Virus record (IMG/VR): IMGVR_UViG_3300027987_000068
Coordinates: 1 to 44,716 of that record
Length of the DNA: 44,716 nt
Source: a virus
Reading direction: 5' to 3' (one strand)
Shown one piece after another: positions 30,324-38,299 of the stretch. The position numbers and the translations under genes are program-made. Each line of letters starts with the position of its first letter. The stretch's first letter is position 1. The notes beneath the pieces were generated by a model. The model saw only the letters and a list, made by a program, of their open reading frames with translations, had not been told where the DNA came from and did not search any database.

Positions 30324-32621
30324 GTGGCTCAAGATTGGCTCGGGCGGCTCCTCGGCCGTGTGGATTTCGCCTCGCACGAGGCGACTCCTAACGGATCCCG
30401 CAACGGTGCATCCGTCGCCCGAGGCGCCTCCGAGGCGAAAGGTGTAACGCTCGGCGCCGGCGTGATCCCCGGGACATCCGGGTACCAATTTTTCTCGCCG
30501 GACGGCCGGGTTTTCTACTCGGCGCAAGGCTCCGGCTCCGACGTCGACGCCGTCTCGCGCAACACGGCGCTCCTCGCGTCGGCGTATCTCTATGTCGCGA
30601 TGCGCTGGCGGATGCGAAAGCTCTCCGAGCCGCCGCTCATGGTCGTCGAGGAGGATAGCGACGGGACGGAGAGGTGGATCGAGGACCACCCGCTCGCCGA
30701 GCTCCTCGAGAACCCGTCGCCCGATTACGATATGGGCGAGCTCATCGCGCGGACCGTCGCATACATCGACCTCACCGGCTCGGCGTTGTGGGTCAAGGAT
30801 CCGACGCGCGGCGGGCTGATCGGGCGTTTAACGCCGTTCTCCGGCGAGGAATTCCGCGTCGAGCCAGCCGCCGACCGGATATATGGCCGGTTCCTCCTCG
30901 ATGTCGACGGCCGCGGGCAATTCTCGCGCGTCAAGGCTCCCGAGGAGGTCGTGCATTTTCAGGAGCCGAACCCGCTCGATTGGTCGCGCGGGATCTCGAA
31001 AGTCGACGTCGCGTTGCAAATGCTGAACCTCGGGCAAGCGGCGATCGCGGCGACGAAAGACATCCTCCGGAATTCGTTGTTCCCGTCGGTCGTGATTCAA
31101 TCCGCGTCGGATTGGAACCCGAGCCCGGACGAATGGGAGGCGTACAAGCAAGCCGTCGATTCGTACGCCGACCGCGACAAGCGGGGCAAGCCGCTCGTGT
31201 TGCTCGGCGGCGGCACCGCGACAAAGCTCGCCGCGACGATGAAAGACCTCCTCCCGGGCGACATCCTCTCCCGGGTCGAGGCGACCGTCTCGGCCGTGTT
31301 CGGCGTTCCCGCGGTCGTGCTACAGTATCAAATCGGGATGGAAAACGCGCCGTGGTCGCAAATGGGCGAGGCGCGGCGCATGGCGTACGACGACACGGTC
31401 GTCCCGGATTGGAACACGATCGAGCGTACCTCGACGCGACAGCTCCTCCTCGCGCCGACGACCGTCGGCGGCCGGCCACCCGAGACGAACCGGAGCCGGC
31501 GGATCGCGTTCGATAAGACGGACGTTCGGGCTCTACAAATCGACGTCGTGCAAATGTCGGCCGTCGCGGTCCAGTGGGAGAAAATTGCATCGCTGAACGA
31601 GCGCCGCGCTCTCGTCGGGCTCGAGCCGGTCGAGGATCCGGCAGCCGACGAGATCCCCGAGCTCACCGCGCCCGAGCCGCCTCCGGCCGGCGGCGATTTC
31701 TCGAACCCGTTTGCGAACGACCTCGAGCCGCTCGACGCCGAGGACGTGACCGCGGCGAGCTCCCCCGTGCCGCTCGAGCGTAAAGCGGCGCCCGAGCTCG
31801 TGTGGTCGCATTTCGATCGGTCAACGAAAGCGGCCGGCGACGAATGGGAGCCGCCGATCGCGTCGGAGCTCGCGCTCGAGCGCGACGCCGTCGTCCGGAT
31901 CGCCGAGCGAACGCTCAGCGGCAAGACGGGCCGAGCCGGGCTCGAGACGAAAGCCGTATCGGACGACGATCTCCGCGCGTTCCTCGAGGAGCTCGACAGT
32001 TTTATCAAGACGCGGGCGACGCCGCGGCTCCGCGCAATCGCGTATCCGCTGATTTTCGGCACGGCGCGTGCCGGCGTCACGGCGGCCGCCGAGACGCTCG
32101 GGCTCTCGTTCCGCGTGTTGCAACCCGGGCTCCTCGATTACGCGTCGCGCGAGACGGTATTCCTCGCGTCGGTAATGGGCGAGACGCTCGGGACGCTGAT
32201 CGCCGAGCTCGTGCAAACCGGGCTCGAGGAGGGCGACACGGTCGGTAAGCTCGTTCAGCGGATCCGCTCGAGCGAGGCGGCTTTCGGCCGGACGCGTGCA
32301 AAGCTCGTCGCGCGGACGGAAACGACGAGGGCGTGGAATGGTGCCCAACGCGCGACGCTCTCCGATTACGAGGCCCGGACCGGGAACGCCGTTTTCAAGT
32401 CGTGGCTCTCGGCTCGCGACGCCCGCGTCCGGCCCGAACACGTCGCGCTCGATGACGGCAAATATCTCCCGATCGACGCCGCGTTCGATAACGGGCTCCT
32501 CGCGCCCGGCGAGCCGAATTGCCGGTGCACGCTCACCTATTCGCTCGACGAGGTTCCCGCTCCCGTCGGCGCCGCTGCCGGCGCCGGCCGGCGCGGTGGA
32601 TCCGGGGAGGCAAACGCATGA
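30324..32621 (+). CDS. Portal protein fused to MuF-type head morphogenesis domain
   Basis: A 765-residue protein starting GTG 30324. Residues about 50-430 match the HK97-type portal: SDVDAVSRNTALLASAYLYVAMRWRMRKL, WIEDHPLAELLENPSPDYD, AYIDLTGSALWVKD, QMLNLGQAAIAATKDILRN and GVPAVVLQYQIGMENAPWSQM. After a Pro/Glu linker (about 450-490), residues 540-740 look like the phage Mu gpF/SPP1 gp7 head-morphogenesis domain: LVARTETTRAWNGAQR, FKSWLSARDARVRPEHVALDD and the CRC near the end. It forms the DNA gate of the head. Fusion of portal with MuF is seen in some phage lineages. Overlaps the protease gene by 4 nt. Confidence 0.85.
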   Translation: MAQDWLGRLLGRVDFASHEATPNGSRNGASVARGASEAKGVTLGAGVIPGTSGYQFFSPDGRVFYSAQGSGSDVDAVSRNTALLASAYLYVAMRWRMRKLSEPPLMVVEEDSDGTERWIEDHPLAELLENPSPDYDMGELIARTVAYIDLTGSALWVKDPTRGGLIGRLTPFSGEEFRVEPAADRIYGRFLLDVDGRGQFSRVKAPEEVVHFQEPNPLDWSRGISKVDVALQMLNLGQAAIAATKDILRNSLFPSVVIQSASDWNPSPDEWEAYKQAVDSYADRDKRGKPLVLLGGGTATKLAATMKDLLPGDILSRVEATVSAVFGVPAVVLQYQIGMENAPWSQMGEARRMAYDDTVVPDWNTIERTSTRQLLLAPTTVGGRPPETNRSRRIAFDKTDVRALQIDVVQMSAVAVQWEKIASLNERRALVGLEPVEDPAADEIPELTAPEPPPAGGDFSNPFANDLEPLDAEDVTAASSPVPLERKAAPELVWSHFDRSTKAAGDEWEPPIASELALERDAVVRIAERTLSGKTGRAGLETKAVSDDDLRAFLEELDSFIKTRATPRLRAIAYPLIFGTARAGVTAAAETLGLSFRVLQPGLLDYASRETVFLASVMGETLGTLIAELVQTGLEEGDTVGKLVQRIRSSEAAFGRTRAKLVARTETTRAWNGAQRATLSDYEARTGNAVFKSWLSARDARVRPEHVALDDGKYLPIDAAFDNGLLAPGEPNCRCTLTYSLDEVPAPVGAAAGAGRRGGSGEANA

Positions 32622-33388
32622 GCAAGCTCGACCGGTCGCGCCTCGAAATGAAAGCGCTCGGCGTCGACGATGACGCCCGGACGTTCGAGGGCCTCGCGTC
32701 CGCATGGTCGCTCGATCTCCAAGCCGATCGGATCGTGCCCGGCGCGTTCAAGCGATGGATCCGGGAATGGCGCAAGAGCGACCGCGTGCTCCCGCTCCTC
32801 GATTCGCACAATCCGTGGACGATCTTTACGACCGTCGGCAAGCTCCTCGACGCCGAGGAACGCGACGACGGCTTGTGGACACGCTGGCGCATCATCCCGG
32901 GACCGAAAGGCGACGAGGTGCTCTCGCTCCTCTCGAGCGAGGACGGCGGCCCGTTCGTCGACTCAATGTCGATCGGGTACCGCGCGACGCGTTGGGAGAT
33001 CGAGCACGACGACGAGCTCGACGTCGACGTCCGCGTAATCAAGGAAATCCAGCTCGAGGAGGTGTCGCTCGTGCGGTTCCCGGCTCAGCCGGACGCGACG
33101 ATCGACGCCGACTCCGTCCGCAAATCGCTCGAGGAGCTCGTCGAAGCGACTCCGACCGCTCAGCGCGCCGAGCTCAAGAGCGCGCTCTCGGCCGTCGCGG
33201 ACAAATGCATCGGCGGAGCGTGCAGCAAAAGCACGGCGCCGCTCGAGGAGGACGATTCAGCTCCGCCGGATCCGGCCGGCGGCGACGATGACGGAGAGCC
33301 GCCGGATCCCGGGCTCCTCGATTCGATCAAGCTCCGCCGACTCCGGCTCCGTCGGTCGGCAACCATTCCCGAGGAGGTTGTAACATGA
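32618..33388 (+). CDS. Prohead protease (HK97 family, S78)
   Basis: A 256-residue protein from ATG 32618. The catalytic His64 lies in LLDSHNP and Ser118 in DSMSIGY, with the partner Glu in IQLEEVSLV (about 144-152). It cleaves scaffold and capsid N-termini during maturation. After residue 165 the chain becomes disordered, acidic and then Arg-rich, a region that could serve as scaffold. Overlaps the capsid gene by 4 nt. Confidence 0.9.
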   Translation: MSKLDRSRLEMKALGVDDDARTFEGLASAWSLDLQADRIVPGAFKRWIREWRKSDRVLPLLDSHNPWTIFTTVGKLLDAEERDDGLWTRWRIIPGPKGDEVLSLLSSEDGGPFVDSMSIGYRATRWEIEHDDELDVDVRVIKEIQLEEVSLVRFPAQPDATIDADSVRKSLEELVEATPTAQRAELKSALSAVADKCIGGACSKSTAPLEEDDSAPPDPAGGDDDGEPPDPGLLDSIKLRRLRLRRSATIPEEVVT

Positions 33389-34767
33389 GCGACACCGACC
33401 GGCAAAAGGATCTCGAAAAGATCCTCGCCGAAGCCGACCGGCTCCAAGCGTATTACGCCGAGATCGACCCGGCCACCAAGAAAACGCGGCGATGGGTGAA
33501 AGAGGACCGCGAGACGTTCGAGCGGCTTTGCGCCGAGGGCGCAGAGCTGCAAGCCGAGATCGAGGCGGAGGCGAAATACGCGGAGCTCGAGCGGCGCCGC
33601 GAGCAACAGTCCCGGCTCGCCGGCGACCCGACGCTCCCGGCGTCGCGCTCGCACGCGCAAGCGACGGCCGACGCGAAAGACGTCGCCGGGTACGTCACGC
33701 TCGGCGACGCCGTCGTGATGTCGGAGGCGTTTCAGGATTTCAGCGCGTCCGGGTACGCGACCGGCACAAAGGCGGTCGTCCAGCTCGCCGGCGCGCTGAT
33801 CGGGCGCAACGTGGTCCACGGTCCGCGCGGCGAGCCGCTGATCGCGCTGAACCGCGAGGGTCGCAAGATGTTCGAGAGGTTCGCCCGCGAGAGCAAGGCG
33901 GTCCCGACGCTCGGCACCGGCGTCCTCGATCCCGACCGGGTCGCGCGAATCCCGCAAGTCACGGCGGACGAACGGCTCCGGATCCGTGACGTGATCTCGA
34001 CCGGGCAGACGGGCGCGGGCTCCGTCGAATACGTCCGGGAGGACAGCTCGACGAACGCCGCGGCGCCGACCGCGCATGGCGCGATCAAGCCGGAGGAATC
34101 GGTCGTGTATTCGCTCCAATCGACGCCCGTGAGGACGGTCGCCGGATGGATGCCGGTTCAGAACCAGCAGGTCGAGGACTGGGCTCAGCTCCGCGGGCTG
34201 ATCGACGGCCGGCTCCGGTACAGCGTGCAGCGGACGGAGGAGGAGCAAGTCCTGTACGGCGACGGGACGGGCGTCAACCTCGAGGGGATTTGCGTCGTCG
34301 CCGGCACGACCGACATCGCGACCAATGGCCGGTATTCGGGCGCGACGCATACGCTGATCGACGTCGTGAAAATGGGCATTTCCGACGTGATGGTCAGCGG
34401 GTACGAGGCGAACGCTGCCGTAATGCACCCGTTCGATTGGGAGGCGATTTGCCTCGAGAAAGGGACCGACGACCGGTACGTGTGGGTCGTCGTGACCGAC
34501 GCGACCGGCTCCCGCATTTGGGGCGTCCGCGTCGTCGAGGCGATCGGCGCGGAGTCGCGGTCGACCGGGCAGCGGAACATCATCGTCGGGGACTGGAATA
34601 TGGGAGCTCAGCTCCTCGACCGAATGGTCCTCACCGTTCAGGTCGGGCTCGTCGACGACCAATTCGTCCGGAACATGCGGACGATTCTCGCCGAGGAGCG
34701 GATCGCGCTGCCGATCTATGCTCCGGCAGCGTTCGCGTTGTTCGAGACGGTCGCGGCCGGCTCGTAA
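33385..34767 (+). CDS. Major capsid protein, HK97 fold
   Basis: A 460-residue protein from ATG 33385. Residues 1 to about 80 form a coiled-coil delta/scaffold domain with heptads and Arg/Glu, probably removed by the protease. The mature part has HK97-type features: VVQLAGALIGRNVVHGPRGEP, VARIPQVTADERLRIRDV, the E-loop region, YGDGTGVNLEGICVVAGT and NAAVMHPFDWEAICLEKG, and ends in a hydrophobic FALFETVAAGS. It is the principal shell protein. Gene order protease-capsid is typical. Confidence 0.9.
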   Translation: MSDTDRQKDLEKILAEADRLQAYYAEIDPATKKTRRWVKEDRETFERLCAEGAELQAEIEAEAKYAELERRREQQSRLAGDPTLPASRSHAQATADAKDVAGYVTLGDAVVMSEAFQDFSASGYATGTKAVVQLAGALIGRNVVHGPRGEPLIALNREGRKMFERFARESKAVPTLGTGVLDPDRVARIPQVTADERLRIRDVISTGQTGAGSVEYVREDSSTNAAAPTAHGAIKPEESVVYSLQSTPVRTVAGWMPVQNQQVEDWAQLRGLIDGRLRYSVQRTEEEQVLYGDGTGVNLEGICVVAGTTDIATNGRYSGATHTLIDVVKMGISDVMVSGYEANAAVMHPFDWEAICLEKGTDDRYVWVVVTDATGSRIWGVRVVEAIGAESRSTGQRNIIVGDWNMGAQLLDRMVLTVQVGLVDDQFVRNMRTILAEERIALPIYAPAAFALFETVAAGS

Positions 34768-34771
34768 ACGC

Positions 34772-35407
34772 GTGAGCGATTCGCGGCGGTCGGGCGGGCG
34801 CCCGGGAGGTCGAGCTCCGATAGGAGCGCGCTCCCCCGTCCGGCCGCCGCGTCTCATGGACGACGACGACATATCTCGAGCGCGGAGGCTCGCAATGGAC
34901 CGGAGACAGCGACGGGAGGCACGACGCGAGGAGCAAGCCGAGGCCCGGGCGCTCCGCAACGCTCGGCGCATCCTCGCGGCCGGACAGCCGCTCCCGCCCG
35001 AGCTCCGGGCGTACGAGCTCCTCGTCGTCGGAACCGGGAAAGGGCTGCCGGGCGCTCCGGCAAACAAGATGCTCGCCGGCCCGGAGGAGGACAAAGGCGG
35101 CGAGGTCGTACCAATCGAGACGCTCGTCTCGACCTCCGATTTCGAGCCGGACGTTCCGGATATCACGGAGGAGGAGCTCGACGCCGAGCTCAGCGCTCCA
35201 CCCGAGCCCGACGCGCTCCCCGAACCCGATCCGCTCGACCCGCTCGAGGGGATCCCGTTCGCCAGCTCGAGCGCGGAGGAGCTCGCGCGCTCGAGGGCGC
35301 TCATCGCGGAGGATTTCGACGGCGTGCAGCCGTCCGGCGTGACCGGCTTTACGAAAGCCGACGTCGAGGCGGTCCTCCTCGAGACGGTCGACCCGCGCGA
35401 CGACTAG
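34772..35407 (+). CDS. Hypothetical neck-region protein, acidic
   Basis: A 211-residue protein from GTG 34772, four bases after the capsid stop; ATG 34856 is an alternative start (183 residues). The N-terminus is Arg/Gly/Pro-rich, then a charged helix (RRARRLAMDRRQRREARREE type), and a long acidic Glu/Asp/Pro stretch. It ends VTGFTKADVEAVLLETVDPRDD. Located where head-tail adaptor or decoration genes sit. No fold recognised. Confidence 0.4.
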   Translation: MSDSRRSGGRPGGRAPIGARSPVRPPRLMDDDDISRARRLAMDRRQRREARREEQAEARALRNARRILAAGQPLPPELRAYELLVVGTGKGLPGAPANKMLAGPEEDKGGEVVPIETLVSTSDFEPDVPDITEEELDAELSAPPEPDALPEPDPLDPLEGIPFASSSAEELARSRALIAEDFDGVQPSGVTGFTKADVEAVLLETVDPRDD

Positions 35408-35415
35408 GGCCGACG

Positions 35416-36942
35416 ATGCTCCTCAAAAAATGCGTATGTGGCAAGCGAGGCGGCTCGCGCGACGAGCGGCACGGGATCCCCGTGCACCGCTGCCGGTGCG
35501 GCATCATGCGGCAAGCCGTCTCGATGACGGAGGCCGAATACCGAGCATTTTACGCGACCGGGTACCTCGAGGACGTCTACACGCATTCGCTCGAGCAAGA
35601 TCGCCGCGTCGCGGAGCTCCGGCTCGACGCATACCGGCTCGAGGTCGGGCAACGGCTCCTCGATCTCGGCGCCGCTAATGGCGCGTTCGTCCGGGCCGCG
35701 AACGAGCGCGGGCTCGACGCATGGGGTCAGGATCTCGCTCGCGCTGCCGATTCGGACCGAACATACGTCGGCGAGCTCGCCGATCTCAATTTCCCGAGCG
35801 CATGGGCCGACGTCATCACCGCGCATGATGTCCTCGAGCACGTCGTCGACCCGAACGCATGGCTCGCGGAGGTTCGGCGCATCCTCCGCGGAGGCGGCGA
35901 GCTGATCGTCGATTTCCCGCGGTTCCATCACGAGAGCGGCGCGCATCACTGGAAACCGATCGAGCATTTGTGGTGCCTCGACGACGAGCAATTGGTCGGG
36001 CTGATCCGGGCCGCCGGGTTCTCGATCGCGAGCGTCGAGCATCCGATCGAATCGAAAACGGTCGTCCGCGCGATCGCGCCGCGCGTGACGCGCTGCCGTA
36101 TCCTCGTTCCGCCCGGGATCGGCGACGGATATTGGGTCGCCGCAAAGCTCCGCGGGCTCCTCGAGTCGCGCGGCATCGGGCCGGCCGACTCCGAGATATG
36201 GGTACACGACGGCGGCCCGCGCCGTGCCGGGGAGCTTTGGTCGCTCCTACCGTTTACGACATTCGGAGGATACGCTCGGGTCGCGAAAGGCCCGCACCTC
36301 GACGCGGCGTACAAACCTCCCGGCGTCGCCGTGCAAGAAAACGTCGCCGGGTTCGATCTTTTCCTCTCGTTCAACGGCACGCTCGAGGGCGGCAAGAGCC
36401 TCGACGACGCGTTGCCCGGCCCGACCGATTGGTCGCTGCCGCTTTTCCATTCCAAGGGCCAGCAGGACGCGGAGGAGCGATTCCGTGAGCGCGGTCCGTA
36501 CATCGCCGCGGCATTTTGGGATCACGGGATATACAAGTCGTGGCTCGAGCAATTCGGCGAGGCGGCGATCCTGAAAAACCTCCGGCTCCTCCTCGGCCGC
36601 GGGTTCCGGGTCGTGCTCATGGGCGCCGAATGGGATCGCGGGAAAATCAGCTCGCGGCTCGCGAAACAAGAGCCGGCCGCCGAGGATATGCTCGGCCGGA
36701 CCTCGTTCGAGGAGCTCCTCGCGCTGATCCGCGGCGCGTCCGGCGTGTTCGGGTTCCCGGCCGGCAATACGCTCCTCGGCCCGTTCCTCGGCCGGCCGAC
36801 CGTGCTCCTATGGAACGGGCGTTTCCCGCGCTCATTCTGGACCGATTGCGCTCCGCCGGACGCGCCATATACGGCCGTCTCGACGCGGCTGAGAAAGCCG
36901 TCGCTCGCCGCGTGGCACCTCGCGGAGATGCTCCGCCGATGA
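35416..36942 (+). CDS. Methyltransferase-glycosyltransferase fusion
   Basis: A 508-residue protein from ATG 35416. Cys6, Cys8, Cys26 and Cys28 make a small zinc knuckle. Residues 75-215 are a class I SAM methyltransferase: LLDLGAANGAF (81-91) is motif I, GQDL is motif II, ADVITAHDVLEHV (about 132-144) is motif IV, and RRILRGGGELIVDFPRF follows. From about 228 comes a second domain: RILVPPGIGDGYW, LFHSKGQ, FRVVLMGAEW and GFPAGNTLLGPFLGRPTVLLW, close to GT9 glycosyltransferases of the heptosyltransferase type. Methyl and sugar transfer may be linked. Start of a four-gene cassette, each overlapping the next. Confidence 0.7.
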   Translation: MLLKKCVCGKRGGSRDERHGIPVHRCRCGIMRQAVSMTEAEYRAFYATGYLEDVYTHSLEQDRRVAELRLDAYRLEVGQRLLDLGAANGAFVRAANERGLDAWGQDLARAADSDRTYVGELADLNFPSAWADVITAHDVLEHVVDPNAWLAEVRRILRGGGELIVDFPRFHHESGAHHWKPIEHLWCLDDEQLVGLIRAAGFSIASVEHPIESKTVVRAIAPRVTRCRILVPPGIGDGYWVAAKLRGLLESRGIGPADSEIWVHDGGPRRAGELWSLLPFTTFGGYARVAKGPHLDAAYKPPGVAVQENVAGFDLFLSFNGTLEGGKSLDDALPGPTDWSLPLFHSKGQQDAEERFRERGPYIAAAFWDHGIYKSWLEQFGEAAILKNLRLLLGRGFRVVLMGAEWDRGKISSRLAKQEPAAEDMLGRTSFEELLALIRGASGVFGFPAGNTLLGPFLGRPTVLLWNGRFPRSFWTDCAPPDAPYTAVSTRLRKPSLAAWHLAEMLRR

Positions 36943-37493
36943 CGTGGCTCGACGAGCTCGTCGATGCATGGTGGCCGGACGACACGCTCCGACCGGAGTC
37001 GGACGTCCTTGCGTGGCTCGAATCGAAACACGCGGTCGCCGAGCGGCTCGAGCCGCGCTCGATCGTCGAGCTCGGCGTCCGCGCCGGGTATTCGGCGTTC
37101 GCGATGCTATCCGGCGCGCCGGGCGCGCGGTATCTCGGGCTCGACGTCGGGTATCCGTCGATTTACGGCAGCGAGGAGGGCGCGCTCCTGCACGGCCGAG
37201 AGCTCCTCGCCCGGTTCGACGCAACGATCCTCGAGGTCGACACACATGCCGTGCGGCGGCTGCCGGTCGCGGACCTTTGGCACGTCGACGCCGATCACAG
37301 TTTCGGCGGCGTGGCGATGGATCTCGACCTCGCGTTCCGGAGCGGCGCGCGGTACGTGCTCGTCGACGACTACCGGTGCGGGCCGGTCGTATGCGCGGCC
37401 GTCGACGCGTGGGCAGCCGTCAACGCGCTCGACGTCGAATTGATCGACGACGGTTTTCGGGGGAGCGCGTTGCTCGCGCTGGCATGCTCGTGA
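36939..37493 (+). CDS. Class I methyltransferase (Methyltransf_24-like)
   Basis: A 184-residue protein from ATG 36939 in an ATGA overlap. IVELGVRAGYSAFAML (about 42-57) is motif I; YLGLDVGYP is motif II; WHVDADHSFGGVAMDLDLAFR and ARYVLVDDYR correspond to the acid-rich later motifs that bind metal or catechol-like sugar O-methyltransferases. This subfamily includes sugar O-methyltransferases, which fits the neighbouring glycosyltransferases. Overlaps the next gene by about 10 bases. Confidence 0.65.
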   Translation: MTWLDELVDAWWPDDTLRPESDVLAWLESKHAVAERLEPRSIVELGVRAGYSAFAMLSGAPGARYLGLDVGYPSIYGSEEGALLHGRELLARFDATILEVDTHAVRRLPVADLWHVDADHSFGGVAMDLDLAFRSGARYVLVDDYRCGPVVCAAVDAWAAVNALDVELIDDGFRGSALLALACS

Positions 37494-38299
37494 GAGCCGT
37501 CCCGCCGTTTCGGGGGGAGCTCGGCATCCTCCTCCGGTTTCATGCCGCGGCGGTTCGCGCGCTCGATCGTCCGCTCCTCGTCGTGCACGAGCCCGGGCTC
37601 GAGGCGGTATATCCCGACGTCGAGCGCGAGCTCACGAGCTCGACCCGGCCCGACATTGATCGTCGCTGGAATTACGCGCACGACGGAGCGTACGTCGGCG
37701 CGTGGCGTGATACGCTCCGCGCCCGCGGCCACGAGCTCGTCGAGCCCGACAAGACGAACCGTCTACCGATCCGCCCGTTCCGGCCCGAGCCGTTCGTACG
37801 GCAACGTCCCGATGCGAGCTCCCACGTCGTCGTATGTCCGCGCCGGCGCGCGTATGGTCCGTCCAAGAATTGGGACGCGTGGCCGGTCGTCGCGGCCGGT
37901 ATCCGGAAAACGCATTCCGTGTTCGTCGCCGGGCTGCCCGAGACGTCGTACGACGTGCCGGCCGACGAACGAGCGTGGGATTACGAGCGCCCGCTCGACG
38001 CGACAATCGAGGCAATGCGGACCGCGTCGCTCGTCGTCGCGACCGCCTCCGGGCTCTCGCTCCTCGCCGTGATGTGCGGCGCGCCGCTCCTCCTCGTCGC
38101 GTCTCGAGGCGGGCTCGTCGCGCCCGGCCCGACCGGCGCGCATCCGCGATACTGGCGGATCCCCGTCGCCGACTATTACGACCCGCTCAACCATTCCGGC
38201 TCGCTGATCGACGTTGTCGATCGCGGCTGGCAACGTCCGATCATGGTCGTGCAACGCGCTCGAGCCCGGGCCGCGAGCCCGGAGGGAGCTTTCGCGTGA
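37484..38299 (+). CDS. Glycosyltransferase, GT9/heptosyltransferase-like
   Basis: A 271-residue protein from ATG 37484, or GTG 37490 in a GTGA overlap. Patterns: GELGILLRFHAAAVRAL, VVVCPRRRAYGPSKNWDAWP, SVFVAGLPETSYDVP, and a nucleotide-sugar site TIEAMRTASLVVATASGLSLLAVMCGAPLLLVA. These fit ADP-heptose-type glycosyltransferases (C-terminal Rossmann half). The N-terminal half is short, so it could be a single-domain acceptor or a partner of the fusion protein upstream. Overlaps the GT2 gene by 4 nt. Confidence 0.6.
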   Translation: MLVRAVPPFRGELGILLRFHAAAVRALDRPLLVVHEPGLEAVYPDVERELTSSTRPDIDRRWNYAHDGAYVGAWRDTLRARGHELVEPDKTNRLPIRPFRPEPFVRQRPDASSHVVVCPRRRAYGPSKNWDAWPVVAAGIRKTHSVFVAGLPETSYDVPADERAWDYERPLDATIEAMRTASLVVATASGLSLLAVMCGAPLLLVASRGGLVAPGPTGAHPRYWRIPVADYYDPLNHSGSLIDVVDRGWQRPIMVVQRARARAASPEGAFA

